A stretch of DNA of 64,000 nt. Origin: Clostridiales bacterium (GTDB taxonomy: Bacteria > Bacillota > Clostridia > Christensenellales > Aristaeellaceae). The stretch spans positions 1 through 64,000 of the forward strand of contig SVHD01000006.1 of assembly GCA_015056015.1 (NCBI GenBank), in the 5' to 3' direction. Numbering within the stretch: position 1 is the stretch's first letter; each line of letters begins with the position of its first letter. Positions 1 to 9,306 of this stretch are shown here, piece after piece. Below the pieces are notes generated by a model that was not told where the DNA came from, did not search any database, and saw only the letters and a program-made list of their open reading frames with translations. A program made the translations under genes and the position numbers.

Positions 1-323
<323 letters not shown>

Positions 324-353
324 TTATATCCTTTCAACTGGGAAAATCAATGA

Positions 354-1088
354 TTATTCCTGGGCCACTGCGGGCTTGATCTGGGGCCAGATGGATTCCA
401 GACCCTTGAGTTCCCGTTCAAAATACAGCCAGGGCTTTTCTTCCGGCGTGGGGGCGATGAAGAGCATCTGTTCCTTGCTTACGGGATGGGCGAAGGAAAG
501 GCGGAAGCCCCACAGGGCAATCTGCTGGCCCCGGCGGCCGTTGCCATAGCGGTTATCGCCCCAGAGGGGGAAGCCCGCATGCTGCATCTGCACCCGGATC
601 TGATGGGCGCGGCCGGTTTCCAGCTGGATGGCCACCAGGGAAAGGCCATCCCGGCGGGCGATGGTGCGGCCGTGAAGGATGGCTTCCTTGGCGCCGGTTT
701 CCAGCTTGCGATAGGCGGGCACCACGGTTACCTTATTGTTTTCGGTATCCTTGGCCAGATAATCCACATAGGTGAATTGATCGGGGGCTTCCCCTTCCAC
801 GATGCAGACGTACTGGCGATTCAATTCATGCACGCGCACCTGTTCGGACAGGCGGGAGGCCGCCTTGCTGGTGCGGGCAAAGCACAAAAGACCGCCTACG
901 GGCCGGTCCATCCGGTGCACCAGGCCGATGTAGGCTTCGCCGGGCTTATTGTATTTTTCTTTTACATATTCCTTGATCTGATCCAGCAGATTGGCGTCGC
1001 CGGTATCATCCCCCTGGGTGAGCAGATTCGGGGGCTTCACTGCTACGACCACATGATTATCTTCAAACAGAATAGCGGGCTTTTCCAT
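354..1088 (-). CDS. RluA/RluD-family RNA pseudouridine synthase
   Basis: ORF with GLVHRMDRPVGGLLCFARTSKAASRLSEQ and ETGRAHQIRVQMQHAGFPLWGDNRYG motifs. Confidence 0.92.
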   Translation of the reverse strand: MEKPAILFEDNHVVVAVKPPNLLTQGDDTGDANLLDQIKEYVKEKYNKPGEAYIGLVHRMDRPVGGLLCFARTSKAASRLSEQVRVHELNRQYVCIVEGEAPDQFTYVDYLAKDTENNKVTVVPAYRKLETGAKEAILHGRTIARRDGLSLVAIQLETGRAHQIRVQMQHAGFPLWGDNRYGNGRRGQQIALWGFRLSFAHPVSKEQMLFIAPTPEEKPWLYFERELKGLESIWPQIKPAVAQE

Positions 1089-1137
1089 AATGGAACCTCC
1101 TCATATATCAGACTATACAGTCTCTTATCTTTTGCTT

Positions 1138-1247
1138 CACTGGGAAAACAGGTGATTTTTTAACGCCAAGAAAAATCCAGTACAGGTTTTCTTGGAAGGG
1201 GTACAGGGGAAACCATTCTTTTGCCTTCAAAAGAATGGTTTCCCCTG
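1138..1247 (-). repeat. 3'-end hairpin element copy R1 (type A stem)
   Basis: Perfect 20-bp stem CAGGGGAAACCATTCTTTTG/CAAAAGAATGGTTTCCCCTG (1204-1247), 4 nt after stop of the 1252-2109 gene; flank CCCCTTCCAAGAAAACC, CTGGAT, CCAGTG on minus strand. Confidence 0.9.
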
Positions 1248-1251
1248 CTTT

Positions 1252-2109
1252 TTACTTACTAAGCCATCGGCCGGTAGCGCCGCAGGGGAGCACGCCGCCG
1301 GAATGAACGGGAAGGCAGAGCTCCTGGGAATCGATGACGCCGCCGTAACGGTTGGCCACGGTCTTTTCCAGGATATTCTGCAAAACCGCAGGCTGGAAGC
1401 CGGTGGTATAGCTGTTGATGAAGAAAAACAGAGGATCGTCGCTGAGTACCTGGGCGCAGGTTTCCACCAGGCCGAAAAGCTCATTTTCCAGCTTCCATAC
1501 TTCGCCGGTGGGCCCTCTGCCATAGCTGGGGGGATCCATCACCACGCCGTCGTATTTGTTGCCGCGGCGGATTTCCCGCTTGACGAAGGCCGCGGCGTCC
1601 TCCACGATGAAACGGAAGCTGGATTCGGGGAGCTCAGAAAGCTCACGATTCTCCTTGGCCCAAAGCACCATGCCCTTGGCGGCGTCCACATGGGTGACAT
1701 GGGCGCCGGCGGCAGCGCAGGCCATGGAAGCGCCGCCGGTATAGGCGAAGAGATTGAGTACCTTCGCCCCGGGGCGCTTTTGAATCATGCCGGCCATGGC
1801 GTCCCAATTGGCGGCCTGCTCCGGGAAAAGACCGGTGTGCTTAAAGCCGGTGGGACGCACATAAAACTTGAGATCACCGTAGGAAACCACCCATTTTTCG
1901 GGCAGCTTTTCCTTGAATTCCCATGCGCCGCCGCCCCGCTCACTGCGGGTATAGTGGGCCTGGGCCTTCCGCCACAGTTTTTCCGCCGCGCAGGGCCAGA
2001 TCACCTGGGGATCGGGCCGGGCCAAGAGATAATCGCCCCAGCGCTCCAGCTTTTCGCCGTTGCCGGTATCCAGTACTTCAAAATCTTTCCATCCATTGGC
2101 AATGAACAT
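1252..2109 (-). CDS. class I SAM-dependent rRNA methyltransferase (RlmI/RlmK-like)
   Basis: NLFAYTGGASMACAAAGAHVTHVDAAKGMVLWAKEN and VMDPPSYGRGPTGEVWKLE motifs. Confidence 0.85.
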   Translation of the reverse strand: MFIANGWKDFEVLDTGNGEKLERWGDYLLARPDPQVIWPCAAEKLWRKAQAHYTRSERGGGAWEFKEKLPEKWVVSYGDLKFYVRPTGFKHTGLFPEQAANWDAMAGMIQKRPGAKVLNLFAYTGGASMACAAAGAHVTHVDAAKGMVLWAKENRELSELPESSFRFIVEDAAAFVKREIRRGNKYDGVVMDPPSYGRGPTGEVWKLENELFGLVETCAQVLSDDPLFFFINSYTTGFQPAVLQNILEKTVANRYGGVIDSQELCLPVHSGGVLPCGATGRWLSK

Positions 2110-2254
2110 ATTATCTATCCTTTCGGGGGCACAAAGCCATCATATATTATAGCATGCAAACGCCCGGCTTACAAGGCAAGCCGGGGCGAAATGGAAAGAA
2201 AAAATTCAAAGAAAATCAGGGATCGGGGCAGGCTGCACAGCGCTCCGATAGCAT

Positions 2255-2353
2255 CACTGGCAGTGAAGCTGATTCGATGGCGAGCTGTATCATCCAGAGC
2301 CGGTTTTCGGGTGGGTGCGGGAGGGGGCTTTTGACTCAAAAGCCTCCTCCCGC
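2255..2353 (-). repeat. 3'-end hairpin element copy R2 (type B stem)
   Basis: GCGGGAGGGGGCTTTTGA/TCAAAAGCCTCCTCCCGC (2317-2353), 8 nt after stop of 2362-3315; minus-strand flank CCCACCCGAAAACCGGCTCTGGAT...GCCAGTG. Confidence 0.9.
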
Positions 2354-2361
2354 TGACCTCT

Positions 2362-3315
2362 TTACTTCTCAAGCCAAAGCAGGGCAACGGATACGGGAAT
2401 GCAAAGACCATCCTCCCGGGCATAAAAGGCGGAAAGGGAGGCATCGCCGGGCTGATACAGGGCGCGGGTGATATGGGCGTTTCCTTCGGGCGTAATGGCG
2501 TGGGTTTCACCGATGAGGAAAGCGACGCCTGCATCCAAAACCATTTCATCCGGGAGAGCTTCCGGCGCATATTCCTGCCGGGAGAGCAAGTACCCGTTTG
2601 CATCCATTTGCAAGACGGCGATTTTTTCGGGGCGATACATGGTATCGATGGACATGGCGCAGGAAGTCGTATAGGCTTTGGTTTCGCCGTTTATGGTGGT
2701 TTTGACGGAATCGGTGAGGGTGGTGGTTATGCTGGCGCCGGGAACGGAGGAGGAATCGATCATCCAGCCATTGCCTTTCACGCAGTAGATCTGCCCATCT
2801 GCCTGCTGATACACCGGATTGATATAGTAGGTGGTGTTTTTATTGATTTGGGGCCAGAGATAGAGCGTTCCGCTGAATTCGATGGATTCGCCTTCGTCAG
2901 ATGTTTTAATATGAGCGCCGCCGCCAACGATGCCCGGATCGCTGATCAAGGTGTGATATTCTTCGCCATTGACTGAAACATAGGCGGAAAAATAGCGGAT
3001 CCCTTCCACATTTTCAAAAATAAAATCATGGGGCCTGCCGTCATCGGAAGGAACCATTTTGGCATAGAGCCGGCCTTCATATTGCTGCCGGCGGGCGGGG
3101 GAAATCTCCCGGCCATTCATGATGGCAGAAAGATTTTCTTCTATGTAACGATCCGAATCAAATAAATCCAGCCAGGTGGTGGTGAGAAAAACGCCTGCCA
3201 GACGATCCTTGGTTTGCGTGGGTTCGTTTAAATCCTCCTTGGCCAACTGACAGCCGGAAAGGATGAAAATGAGCGCAAGAAGTAAGCAAAAAATGGTCGT
3301 TTTCTTTTTATTCAT
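2362..3315 (-). CDS. putative lipoprotein
   Basis: Start MNKKKTTIFCLLLALIFILSGCQ (lipobox LSGC); overlaps the upstream XRE gene end by about 8 bp, suggesting co-transcription. Confidence 0.75.
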   Translation of the reverse strand: MNKKKTTIFCLLLALIFILSGCQLAKEDLNEPTQTKDRLAGVFLTTTWLDLFDSDRYIEENLSAIMNGREISPARRQQYEGRLYAKMVPSDDGRPHDFIFENVEGIRYFSAYVSVNGEEYHTLISDPGIVGGGAHIKTSDEGESIEFSGTLYLWPQINKNTTYYINPVYQQADGQIYCVKGNGWMIDSSSVPGASITTTLTDSVKTTINGETKAYTTSCAMSIDTMYRPEKIAVLQMDANGYLLSRQEYAPEALPDEMVLDAGVAFLIGETHAITPEGNAHITRALYQPGDASLSAFYAREDGLCIPVSVALLWLEK

Positions 3316-3538
3316 CTTCGTTTTCCTCCTCCAGATTTCCGTCAAATTTCAGAATATCCCCTACATCGCATTGCAGAAAATAGCAGATGCGATTGATGGT
3401 GGCAAAGCGGATGCCCTTGGCCTTGCCGCTTCGCAGGATGGAAAGATTGGCCTCGGTAATGCCCACCAGCGCGCATAATTCCTTGCTGGTCATGCCCCGG
3501 GCGCGCAGAATTTCATCCAGATGTGCCTTGATCGCCAT
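3308..3538 (-). CDS. XRE/Cro-type HTH regulator (YozG-like, HTH_26 type)
   Basis: MAIKAHLDEILRARGMTSKELCALVGITEANLSILRSGKAKGIRFATINRICYFLQCDVGDILKFD. Confidence 0.9.
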   Translation of the reverse strand: MAIKAHLDEILRARGMTSKELCALVGITEANLSILRSGKAKGIRFATINRICYFLQCDVGDILKFDGNLEEENEDE

Positions 3539-3547
3539 AGGGCCTCC

Positions 3548-4495
3548 TCAGATGAATAATTCGTTGTCTTCCTTGAGCCTTTTTCCTTCTGAAAGCAGCC
3601 GGAAGAGCAGCAGCGCCAGCAGAAGCAGGGCCATATCGGACAGCGGGAAATGCAGCGTGATATCGATCTGGTGCAGGGACGCGGAAAAAATCAGCTGCAG
3701 CAGAGTCAGGCCAGCGTGGGCAAGGGCGGTGATCAGCAGGGATTGGCCGCAGAATAAGGATAATTTCCGGGCGGCCAGCAGCGTTTCCGGCGCATAGCGA
3801 TCCTCCGCCATTTTCCGGAACAGGGAAATGGACAGATGCAGCACAACGATTTCCAGCGCGGCAGGCAGCATATCCACAATATACCGGAGCACAAGAAATG
3901 CATAGCTCGGCCCCAGATCATTCGTGCCGGTGTTGCCCGCTTTCAGCGCCTGCATATTGCCAAGCAGCCGGGAAAGGCCCGGGCAGAAGACAGAATAAAT
4001 CAGGACGAAAGCCAGGATATGCAGCAGATGGGAAAGATACCGCAGGATTCCCTTTTCTTCTGCATCCCGGAAACGCCGCAGGAAGCGAATGAGAATATAG
4101 GCCATCAGCACGGCATAAATCCCGCCGCCCAGCAGCATTTCGCCCATCCCCGGCAGCTGGGGCAGAGGAAGCAGCGCAGGATTGATCAGCAGATAATAGC
4201 CGATAAAGAGCTGTACGCTCAGCAGGCACAAAAGCCAATCTTCCCATCCGGCCTTCTTTTTGAAGTATCGGACGCCAGCAAAGAGGAGCGGCAGAAGGCT
4301 CAGCACGGCGTAAAGCAAAATGGCAGCCAGATTGCCGGCTCCGCCCAAAAGAGACAGGGCGCGAAGCCCTCTTCCGATCCATGCAAAGGGCTGGGCGGCC
4401 AGGGCGGGCAGCGCCGTTTCCGCTGGCCAGATGCATCCAAGAATCGCGCAGCAAATAGAGAAAAGCAGCAGGAGCAGCCCGGTTTTTTGATTCAT
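3548..4495 (-). CDS. DUF2975-like multi-pass membrane protein
   Basis: Hydrophobic ORF ending in GKRLKEDNELFI, similar to the C-terminal signature of DUF2975 proteins that pair with YozG-like regulators; adjacent to such a regulator. Confidence 0.7.
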   Translation of the reverse strand: MNQKTGLLLLLFSICCAILGCIWPAETALPALAAQPFAWIGRGLRALSLLGGAGNLAAILLYAVLSLLPLLFAGVRYFKKKAGWEDWLLCLLSVQLFIGYYLLINPALLPLPQLPGMGEMLLGGGIYAVLMAYILIRFLRRFRDAEEKGILRYLSHLLHILAFVLIYSVFCPGLSRLLGNMQALKAGNTGTNDLGPSYAFLVLRYIVDMLPAALEIVVLHLSISLFRKMAEDRYAPETLLAARKLSLFCGQSLLITALAHAGLTLLQLIFSASLHQIDITLHFPLSDMALLLLALLLFRLLSEGKRLKEDNELFI

Positions 4496-4507
4496 ATTGG
4501 CCTCCTT

Positions 4508-4572
4508 GAATTATTGTTTTTCGATAATTCCAAGAAGAATATATCACGAGAATTATCGTTTGTCAATAATTT
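4508..4572 (-). promoter_or_regulatory. promoter plus two tandem 23-bp palindromic operators upstream of the DUF2975/XRE operon
   Basis: GAATTATTGTTTTTCGATAATTC (4508-4530) and GAATTATCGTTTGTCAATAATTT (4550-4572), centre spacing 42 bp; minus-strand -35 TTGACA (4561-4566), 17-nt spacer, -10 TATATT (4538-4543). Confidence 0.8.
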
Positions 4573-4594
4573 TATCCTGATTTACCGAAAAAAG

Positions 4595-4626
4595 AAAACG
4601 CCATGAAAAGCATGGCGTTTTTCAAT
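4595..4626 (-). terminator. intrinsic terminator (AAAACGCCATG/CATGGCGTTTT)
   Basis: 11-bp stem with flanking A/T tracts downstream of the 4640-5461 gene. Confidence 0.75.
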
Positions 4627-4639
4627 GGCGGATTCTTCG

Positions 4640-5461
4640 TCAGGGTTTGAGGGACACCTGATCGCCCCGGGCGGTCAGATGGCTGATGGGGGTGACCTGG
4701 GAAAGCAATTGCGTAAGATTCAGCCCGGCGGCGGAGGGAATATGCTCCTTGGCAGTCACATAATATTCCACGATTTCCACCCGGTCCTTGCTCAGCGTGC
4801 CGGCGGCCAGCAGATATCCGCCGCTACCCTCCAGCCCATCGGTGCCTATGGCAAAATCAAGGGCGGCGTCCACGAAATACAGGATGCCGTTGAGATGGAC
4901 AAAGCTGAAATATTCATGGCCGGTGATTTCGTCATTGAGCAGATCAGTGATTTCAATGGTTCCCTGGGAAAGATCGGCGGCCATATCATAGGCCCGGCTG
5001 CGATCAAAATTGCCGCCGCCAGCGGCAGAGGAATCCCCGGCATTCTGATACATGGGGGCGTCCTCCGGGGCATTTTCCCCGGAATCGGCCAGATTTTCTT
5101 CCACATCCTGACCGGATACCCGGTAGGTATGCAGGCCGCTTTGCCGCCAGATGAACTGATAGCGGCCGTTTTCGCTTTGGGCCCCGGTTTCACGGGCGTC
5201 CAGAACAAAGGTATTGAGCATATCCCCGGGAATGGTGTAGGTCAGATTATTTTGGCATTGCAGGGCGATCTGATTCAATTGATCCTCATAAGGGGCCAGC
5301 AGTGCCCTGGCTGTATTGGCCAGCTCGCCGGCGGCCTCAATTTCCGGGGCCTCCACCACAATGGGCGTGGGGGAAGCATCCGCCGCCTTTTGCGACGGCG
5401 TGCAGCCGGAAAGCAGGCAGGAAAGTATCAACGCAATCATCAAACAGATCATTTTTCGCAA
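4640..5461 (-). CDS. putative lipoprotein of unknown function
   Basis: MRKMICLMIALILSCLLSGCTPSQ signal peptide with lipobox. Confidence 0.75.
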   Translation of the reverse strand: MRKMICLMIALILSCLLSGCTPSQKAADASPTPIVVEAPEIEAAGELANTARALLAPYEDQLNQIALQCQNNLTYTIPGDMLNTFVLDARETGAQSENGRYQFIWRQSGLHTYRVSGQDVEENLADSGENAPEDAPMYQNAGDSSAAGGGNFDRSRAYDMAADLSQGTIEITDLLNDEITGHEYFSFVHLNGILYFVDAALDFAIGTDGLEGSGGYLLAAGTLSKDRVEIVEYYVTAKEHIPSAAGLNLTQLLSQVTPISHLTARGDQVSLKP

Positions 5462-5561
5462 AAAGCAGCACCTCCCGATACAAAAAGAATTGCTCTTATT
5501 GTATCACACAAGGCGCTGCAAAACAAGAAAACTCCATCGACGGCGTTTTGATCTTTTTCGC

Positions 5562-6545
5562 TTATTTCACCAAAATCCGCATCACATGGCCGTTGTCATA
5601 GGCGGAGGCGGTATTCACGTACTGGGGAATGATGCGATCCTGCCCATCCGGGGTTTTGCCCAGAATTTCCAGATACATGTGATTATGATGATGCCCGGCA
5701 AATACGCCCCGCACCACATCGGCGCTGTTTACGATCAGATCATAAATTTTCTTTGTGGCTTCATCGGCTTCGTATCCGCCCACGCCGCCGTGACAAAAGT
5801 CATAGGGTTCCTGAGTGGGGGCGAAATCGCCTGCCAGCAGCATATCCTCTTTTTTCAGGCAGCTTTCTTTGGGATTGCGGGTGCAAAAGCCCTCATGACC
5901 GAAAATCAATACCACGCCGCCGTTTTCCCGGGCCCATTCGATATCCTTTTTCAGGGGTTCGTAAATGCTTTCCCTCAGAAGCCGCAAATCATTGAGCAGC
6001 ACGGCGCAGCAGACCTTGTTTTTCAGAATCCGGGAGGCATAAACGATATTGTGGGGCCAGAAATCCTGCAGGATTTTTTCCCGTTCCTCCCGGGGCGTAG
6101 GATCGATGACCTTGCCCTGCATTTTCCTTGTCATATCATGGCTGGCCAGGCTGGCCATGGCCTGGGGATAGCGATCCCAGATTTCCCGCTGCATGATTTC
6201 CATGGCCCCGTGGGAAAGATAATCCAGGGTATCGCCGTTGGCCACGATCAGATCGGCATCGGAAATAAATTCCAGGCAGCGCCGGGCTGTGGGAACCGAT
6301 TCCGCATTGGCCAGCCATTTGCGGTTTTCCAGGGTGCTCATGAGGGCGGGATGGGCCTCATCCAGATCCTGCTGATTGCAGTAATTGAAATGCAGATCGG
6401 ATACATGGCCGATTTCCACCGGCTCGGGAAGATTGGCTTCAATTTCAATATCCCGGATGTGCAAGCCGTTATCACCCAAATAAATATGACGGTTTTTATC
6501 GCTGATATCGCCGTAAATATCCTTTACATTTACAACGCTTTTCAT
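5562..6545 (-). CDS. metallophosphoesterase family protein
   Basis: GHVSDLHFN, DLIVANGDTLDYLSHG, GVFAGHHHNHMY motifs. Confidence 0.85.
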   Translation of the reverse strand: MKSVVNVKDIYGDISDKNRHIYLGDNGLHIRDIEIEANLPEPVEIGHVSDLHFNYCNQQDLDEAHPALMSTLENRKWLANAESVPTARRCLEFISDADLIVANGDTLDYLSHGAMEIMQREIWDRYPQAMASLASHDMTRKMQGKVIDPTPREEREKILQDFWPHNIVYASRILKNKVCCAVLLNDLRLLRESIYEPLKKDIEWARENGGVVLIFGHEGFCTRNPKESCLKKEDMLLAGDFAPTQEPYDFCHGGVGGYEADEATKKIYDLIVNSADVVRGVFAGHHHNHMYLEILGKTPDGQDRIIPQYVNTASAYDNGHVMRILVK

Positions 6546-6819
6546 GCTGCTTCCTCCTCCAATTTGCTGCGGTCATTATAGCATGATTATTATGCTCGTG
6601 CAAGGCGGTGTTTTTTTACCGATTGGGGTAAAATAAAGGGGAACACAGGGAAGCGAAGGGCAAAACAGGGGAAATGTAAAATTCTGCCCGGGGAGCGGGA
6701 AAATCCGCCGGGAAGCCTTGACCCTGAATTTTCGCTGGTTTATAATACATGGGAAGAGCAGGAAAAAAGAAAGAATTTTTTGCTCAAACGTGCAAGAAAT
6801 GGGAAGGGTATCGCGTTGT

Positions 6820-7350
6820 ATGAATGAACAGGCTGCAGGACAGGCGGGAAAGGGCCGGATGGATGAAGGCCTTTTTGAAGCGCTGTATGAAAAATACGCC
6901 AATGACGTCCTGCGGGTCAGCTATTTCTATCTGGGGGATCGCCAGCAGGCGGAGGATGTGACGCAGGATGTATTCGTGCGCCTGATTACCCATACGCCGG
7001 AACTGGTTCCCGGGCGGGAAAAGGCATGGCTGCTGAAGGTGGCGCTGAACCGCTGCCGGGATTTATGGCGCGCCGCCTGGGTGAAAAGGGTGGTGCTGGG
7101 CAGCCCGGCCATGGATCTTACCCCGGCCCCCGATATGCTGGATGAAAGGCTGGAGAGGCAGGAATTGCTTTCCGCTATCCGCAAATTGCCTGCCGATTTC
7201 AGGGATGTGATCCTGCTGCATTATTATCAGGGATACGGCATTGCCGAAATTGCCGAAATGCTGGGGGTGCCCGACGGCACCATTTCCAGCCGCCTTTCCA
7301 GAGGCAGAAAGAAATTAGAGGATATTTTAAAGGAGAGTGGAGCGCAATGA
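6820..7350 (+). CDS. ECF-type RNA polymerase sigma factor
   Basis: YFYLGDRQQAEDVTQDVFVRLI (region 2) and PADFRDVILLHYYQGYGIAEIAEMLGVPDGTISSRLSRGRKKLEDIL (region 4); start chosen at MNEQAAGQ. Confidence 0.92.
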   Translation: MNEQAAGQAGKGRMDEGLFEALYEKYANDVLRVSYFYLGDRQQAEDVTQDVFVRLITHTPELVPGREKAWLLKVALNRCRDLWRAAWVKRVVLGSPAMDLTPAPDMLDERLERQELLSAIRKLPADFRDVILLHYYQGYGIAEIAEMLGVPDGTISSRLSRGRKKLEDILKESGAQ

Positions 7351-8297
7351 AGAGCGTGGAGGAGAGGCTGAAGGAACTGCCCCAAATGGCCGATTCTACC
7401 GGCCTTCAGGCGGATGAACAGCTGAAGCGGAAGATTTTGCAATCTGCCCGGGAACAGGAAAAAAAGAGCGCAGGCGCATGGAATGCCAAGCGGCTGATTC
7501 CCGTTCTTTGTGCGCTGGTGGTGGTGCTTGGCGCGGCGACGGCCACGCTGCCCTCCCTGATGGCGCCCTCTTCCCCTCAGCCTACCAATCACCCCCTGAT
7601 TGATACTTTGGCTGCCGGGGGCGATCTGCCCCAGGGCGAAAAGCTGGCGCTGGATGTGCCGCCCGGAAGCATTACCATCCGCGCGGCGAAAAATCCCTCC
7701 TTCCGCAGCATCTGGGCCCCTGCCAGCGGCGGCAATTTCCCGCTGATCGGCGTAAACGGCCGCTATTACCGCATGCTGACCAATCCCACCAGCATTTCCG
7801 AATCGCTGCTTGGGGAGGCGCTGGGCACGGTGGATCAATTTACCAGCGAGCCCGCCCTGGCCGGGAAAAGCGGCGTATGCTCCAATACGGTTCATCAGGG
7901 CGAAACGGTCTATGCCGTTCGCGGCATGAAGGACGCCATGGCGGCGGCCCGGGTCAACGGTACCCTTCGGGTATTCCAGCGCGTATCCTATGGCGACAGC
8001 GCCCTGGTAGGCGGCGAAGGCTTATCCGCCACGCTGCAGGCCAACCGGGTGGTAGCATTGGAAATTTCCGGCATCGGCGCCATCAATGATTCCGCCAAGG
8101 CCCGGGAATTGATGAATGTGCTTTTCAATAACGCCAGCTTCCTGCGCGCAGGCAGCGGGGAAACCAATCAATCCCTGCTGATTCAGCTGGAAAGCGGGCT
8201 GGTATTGCAGATGGCCGTAAACGGCGAGCGCCTGATGGCCTGCGGCACCTGGGCCTGCCCGGAATTCTTTGAGGCTTTTGAAGAAGCGCTGCAATAA
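7347..8297 (+). CDS. putative anti-sigma/transmembrane partner protein
   Basis: ATGA overlap with the sigma gene; short cytoplasmic N-terminus, one TM segment (RLIPVLCALVVVLGAATATLPSL), extracytoplasmic domain. Confidence 0.6.
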   Translation: MKSVEERLKELPQMADSTGLQADEQLKRKILQSAREQEKKSAGAWNAKRLIPVLCALVVVLGAATATLPSLMAPSSPQPTNHPLIDTLAAGGDLPQGEKLALDVPPGSITIRAAKNPSFRSIWAPASGGNFPLIGVNGRYYRMLTNPTSISESLLGEALGTVDQFTSEPALAGKSGVCSNTVHQGETVYAVRGMKDAMAAARVNGTLRVFQRVSYGDSALVGGEGLSATLQANRVVALEISGIGAINDSAKARELMNVLFNNASFLRAGSGETNQSLLIQLESGLVLQMAVNGERLMACGTWACPEFFEAFEEALQ

Positions 8298-8328
8298 AAT
8301 TTATACCGAAAGAAAAAGGATTGAATCC

Positions 8329-9201
8329 ATGAATACCTACCGGCGATATCAGGATGCCCGGGATATGGCCTGGAGAGCGCTTTTGCAGCTGAAGGAAAAA
8401 CGGCTGCCGGTGGATGCGCTTTCCCTGGCCCGGGATCAGGGGATAGAAATTCACCCCTTCATTCCCGATGGAAAACAGCCCCGGCTGGAGCAATTGCTGC
8501 CAAAGACGGGGGAGGGCAACTGCAAATCGCTGAAAATCCAGGGAAGATGGCATATTTTTTATGATCCCCGGAAATTGGATGAAAGCGGCGTTCGCTTTGC
8601 AGTGGCCCATGAATTGGGCCACTTTTTTCTTTCCCATGAAACGCGGCCTCTGGCTCCGGGCGTAAGATGCTATCAAGGATTGGAAAATGAAGGGGATTTG
8701 CTGGAAAATCCCCAGGAACTGGATGATTATGCCGCCGATATTTTTGCCATCCGCTTGCTTGCGCCGGCCTGCGTGCTGCATGAATTGCATCTGGATTCCC
8801 AGGGCGGCATCATGGCCCTTTGCGGCATGCCGGGAAAGGCTGCGGCATTGCGGGCGGAAAGAATGGAACTGCTCAATCAGCGGGACGCCTTTTTTACCCA
8901 TCCGCTGGAGCGGCAGGTGCGGGATCAGTTTTTGCCTTTCCTGAATGAAAAGAAATTCCCGCAGGCAGAGGAAACAGGCCCGGCGGAAGAAAATGATTGC
9001 CCGCCCTGGCAGGAAAAGCCCAAAGATAAAACGGAAGAAAACGCCGGGATCCGGCCGGAGCAGATTCTGCCTATTCCATCCGGAAAAACCCGGAAAGACA
9101 GACGGATCTTCCGGATCCCATTCCATTTCCGGCGCTGGCTCATCCCGCTGCTGGCATTTCTTGCGGTATTTTTGATCTGGATTATCAAAAAAATGCAATA
9201 A
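8329..9201 (+). CDS. ImmA/IrrE-like zinc metallopeptidase with C-terminal TM anchor
   Basis: VAHELGHFFLSHE (HExxH); C-terminal RRWLIPLLAFLAVFLIWIIKKMQ. Confidence 0.85.
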   Translation: MNTYRRYQDARDMAWRALLQLKEKRLPVDALSLARDQGIEIHPFIPDGKQPRLEQLLPKTGEGNCKSLKIQGRWHIFYDPRKLDESGVRFAVAHELGHFFLSHETRPLAPGVRCYQGLENEGDLLENPQELDDYAADIFAIRLLAPACVLHELHLDSQGGIMALCGMPGKAAALRAERMELLNQRDAFFTHPLERQVRDQFLPFLNEKKFPQAEETGPAEENDCPPWQEKPKDKTEENAGIRPEQILPIPSGKTRKDRRIFRIPFHFRRWLIPLLAFLAVFLIWIIKKMQ

Positions 9202-9306
9202 TTCTGCCGGATCAACCGTTCTATTGTCGCCCGCTTGTATTCGCGGGCCTGTTCGTGCTATAATTATCGGGAAGAGAGAGGATCTTTTCGCCCAAGGAGG
9301 TGCGCC

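Noticed and set aside
1204-1247. Interpreting R1 and the other R-family hairpins as ordinary Rho-independent terminators
   Set aside because: None is followed by a U-tract on the transcribed strand, the conserved flank extends well past the hairpin, and in several loci a proper terminator lies farther downstream.
2238-2251. 14-mer CAGCGCTCCGATAG shared with the terminator loop at 54261-54274
   Set aside because: With 64 kb and both strands, several chance 14-mer matches are expected; no extended similarity.
9229-9250. GCCCGC/GCGGGC hairpin upstream of the PBP gene
   Set aside because: Only a 6-bp stem without a U-tract; not distinguishable from chance.
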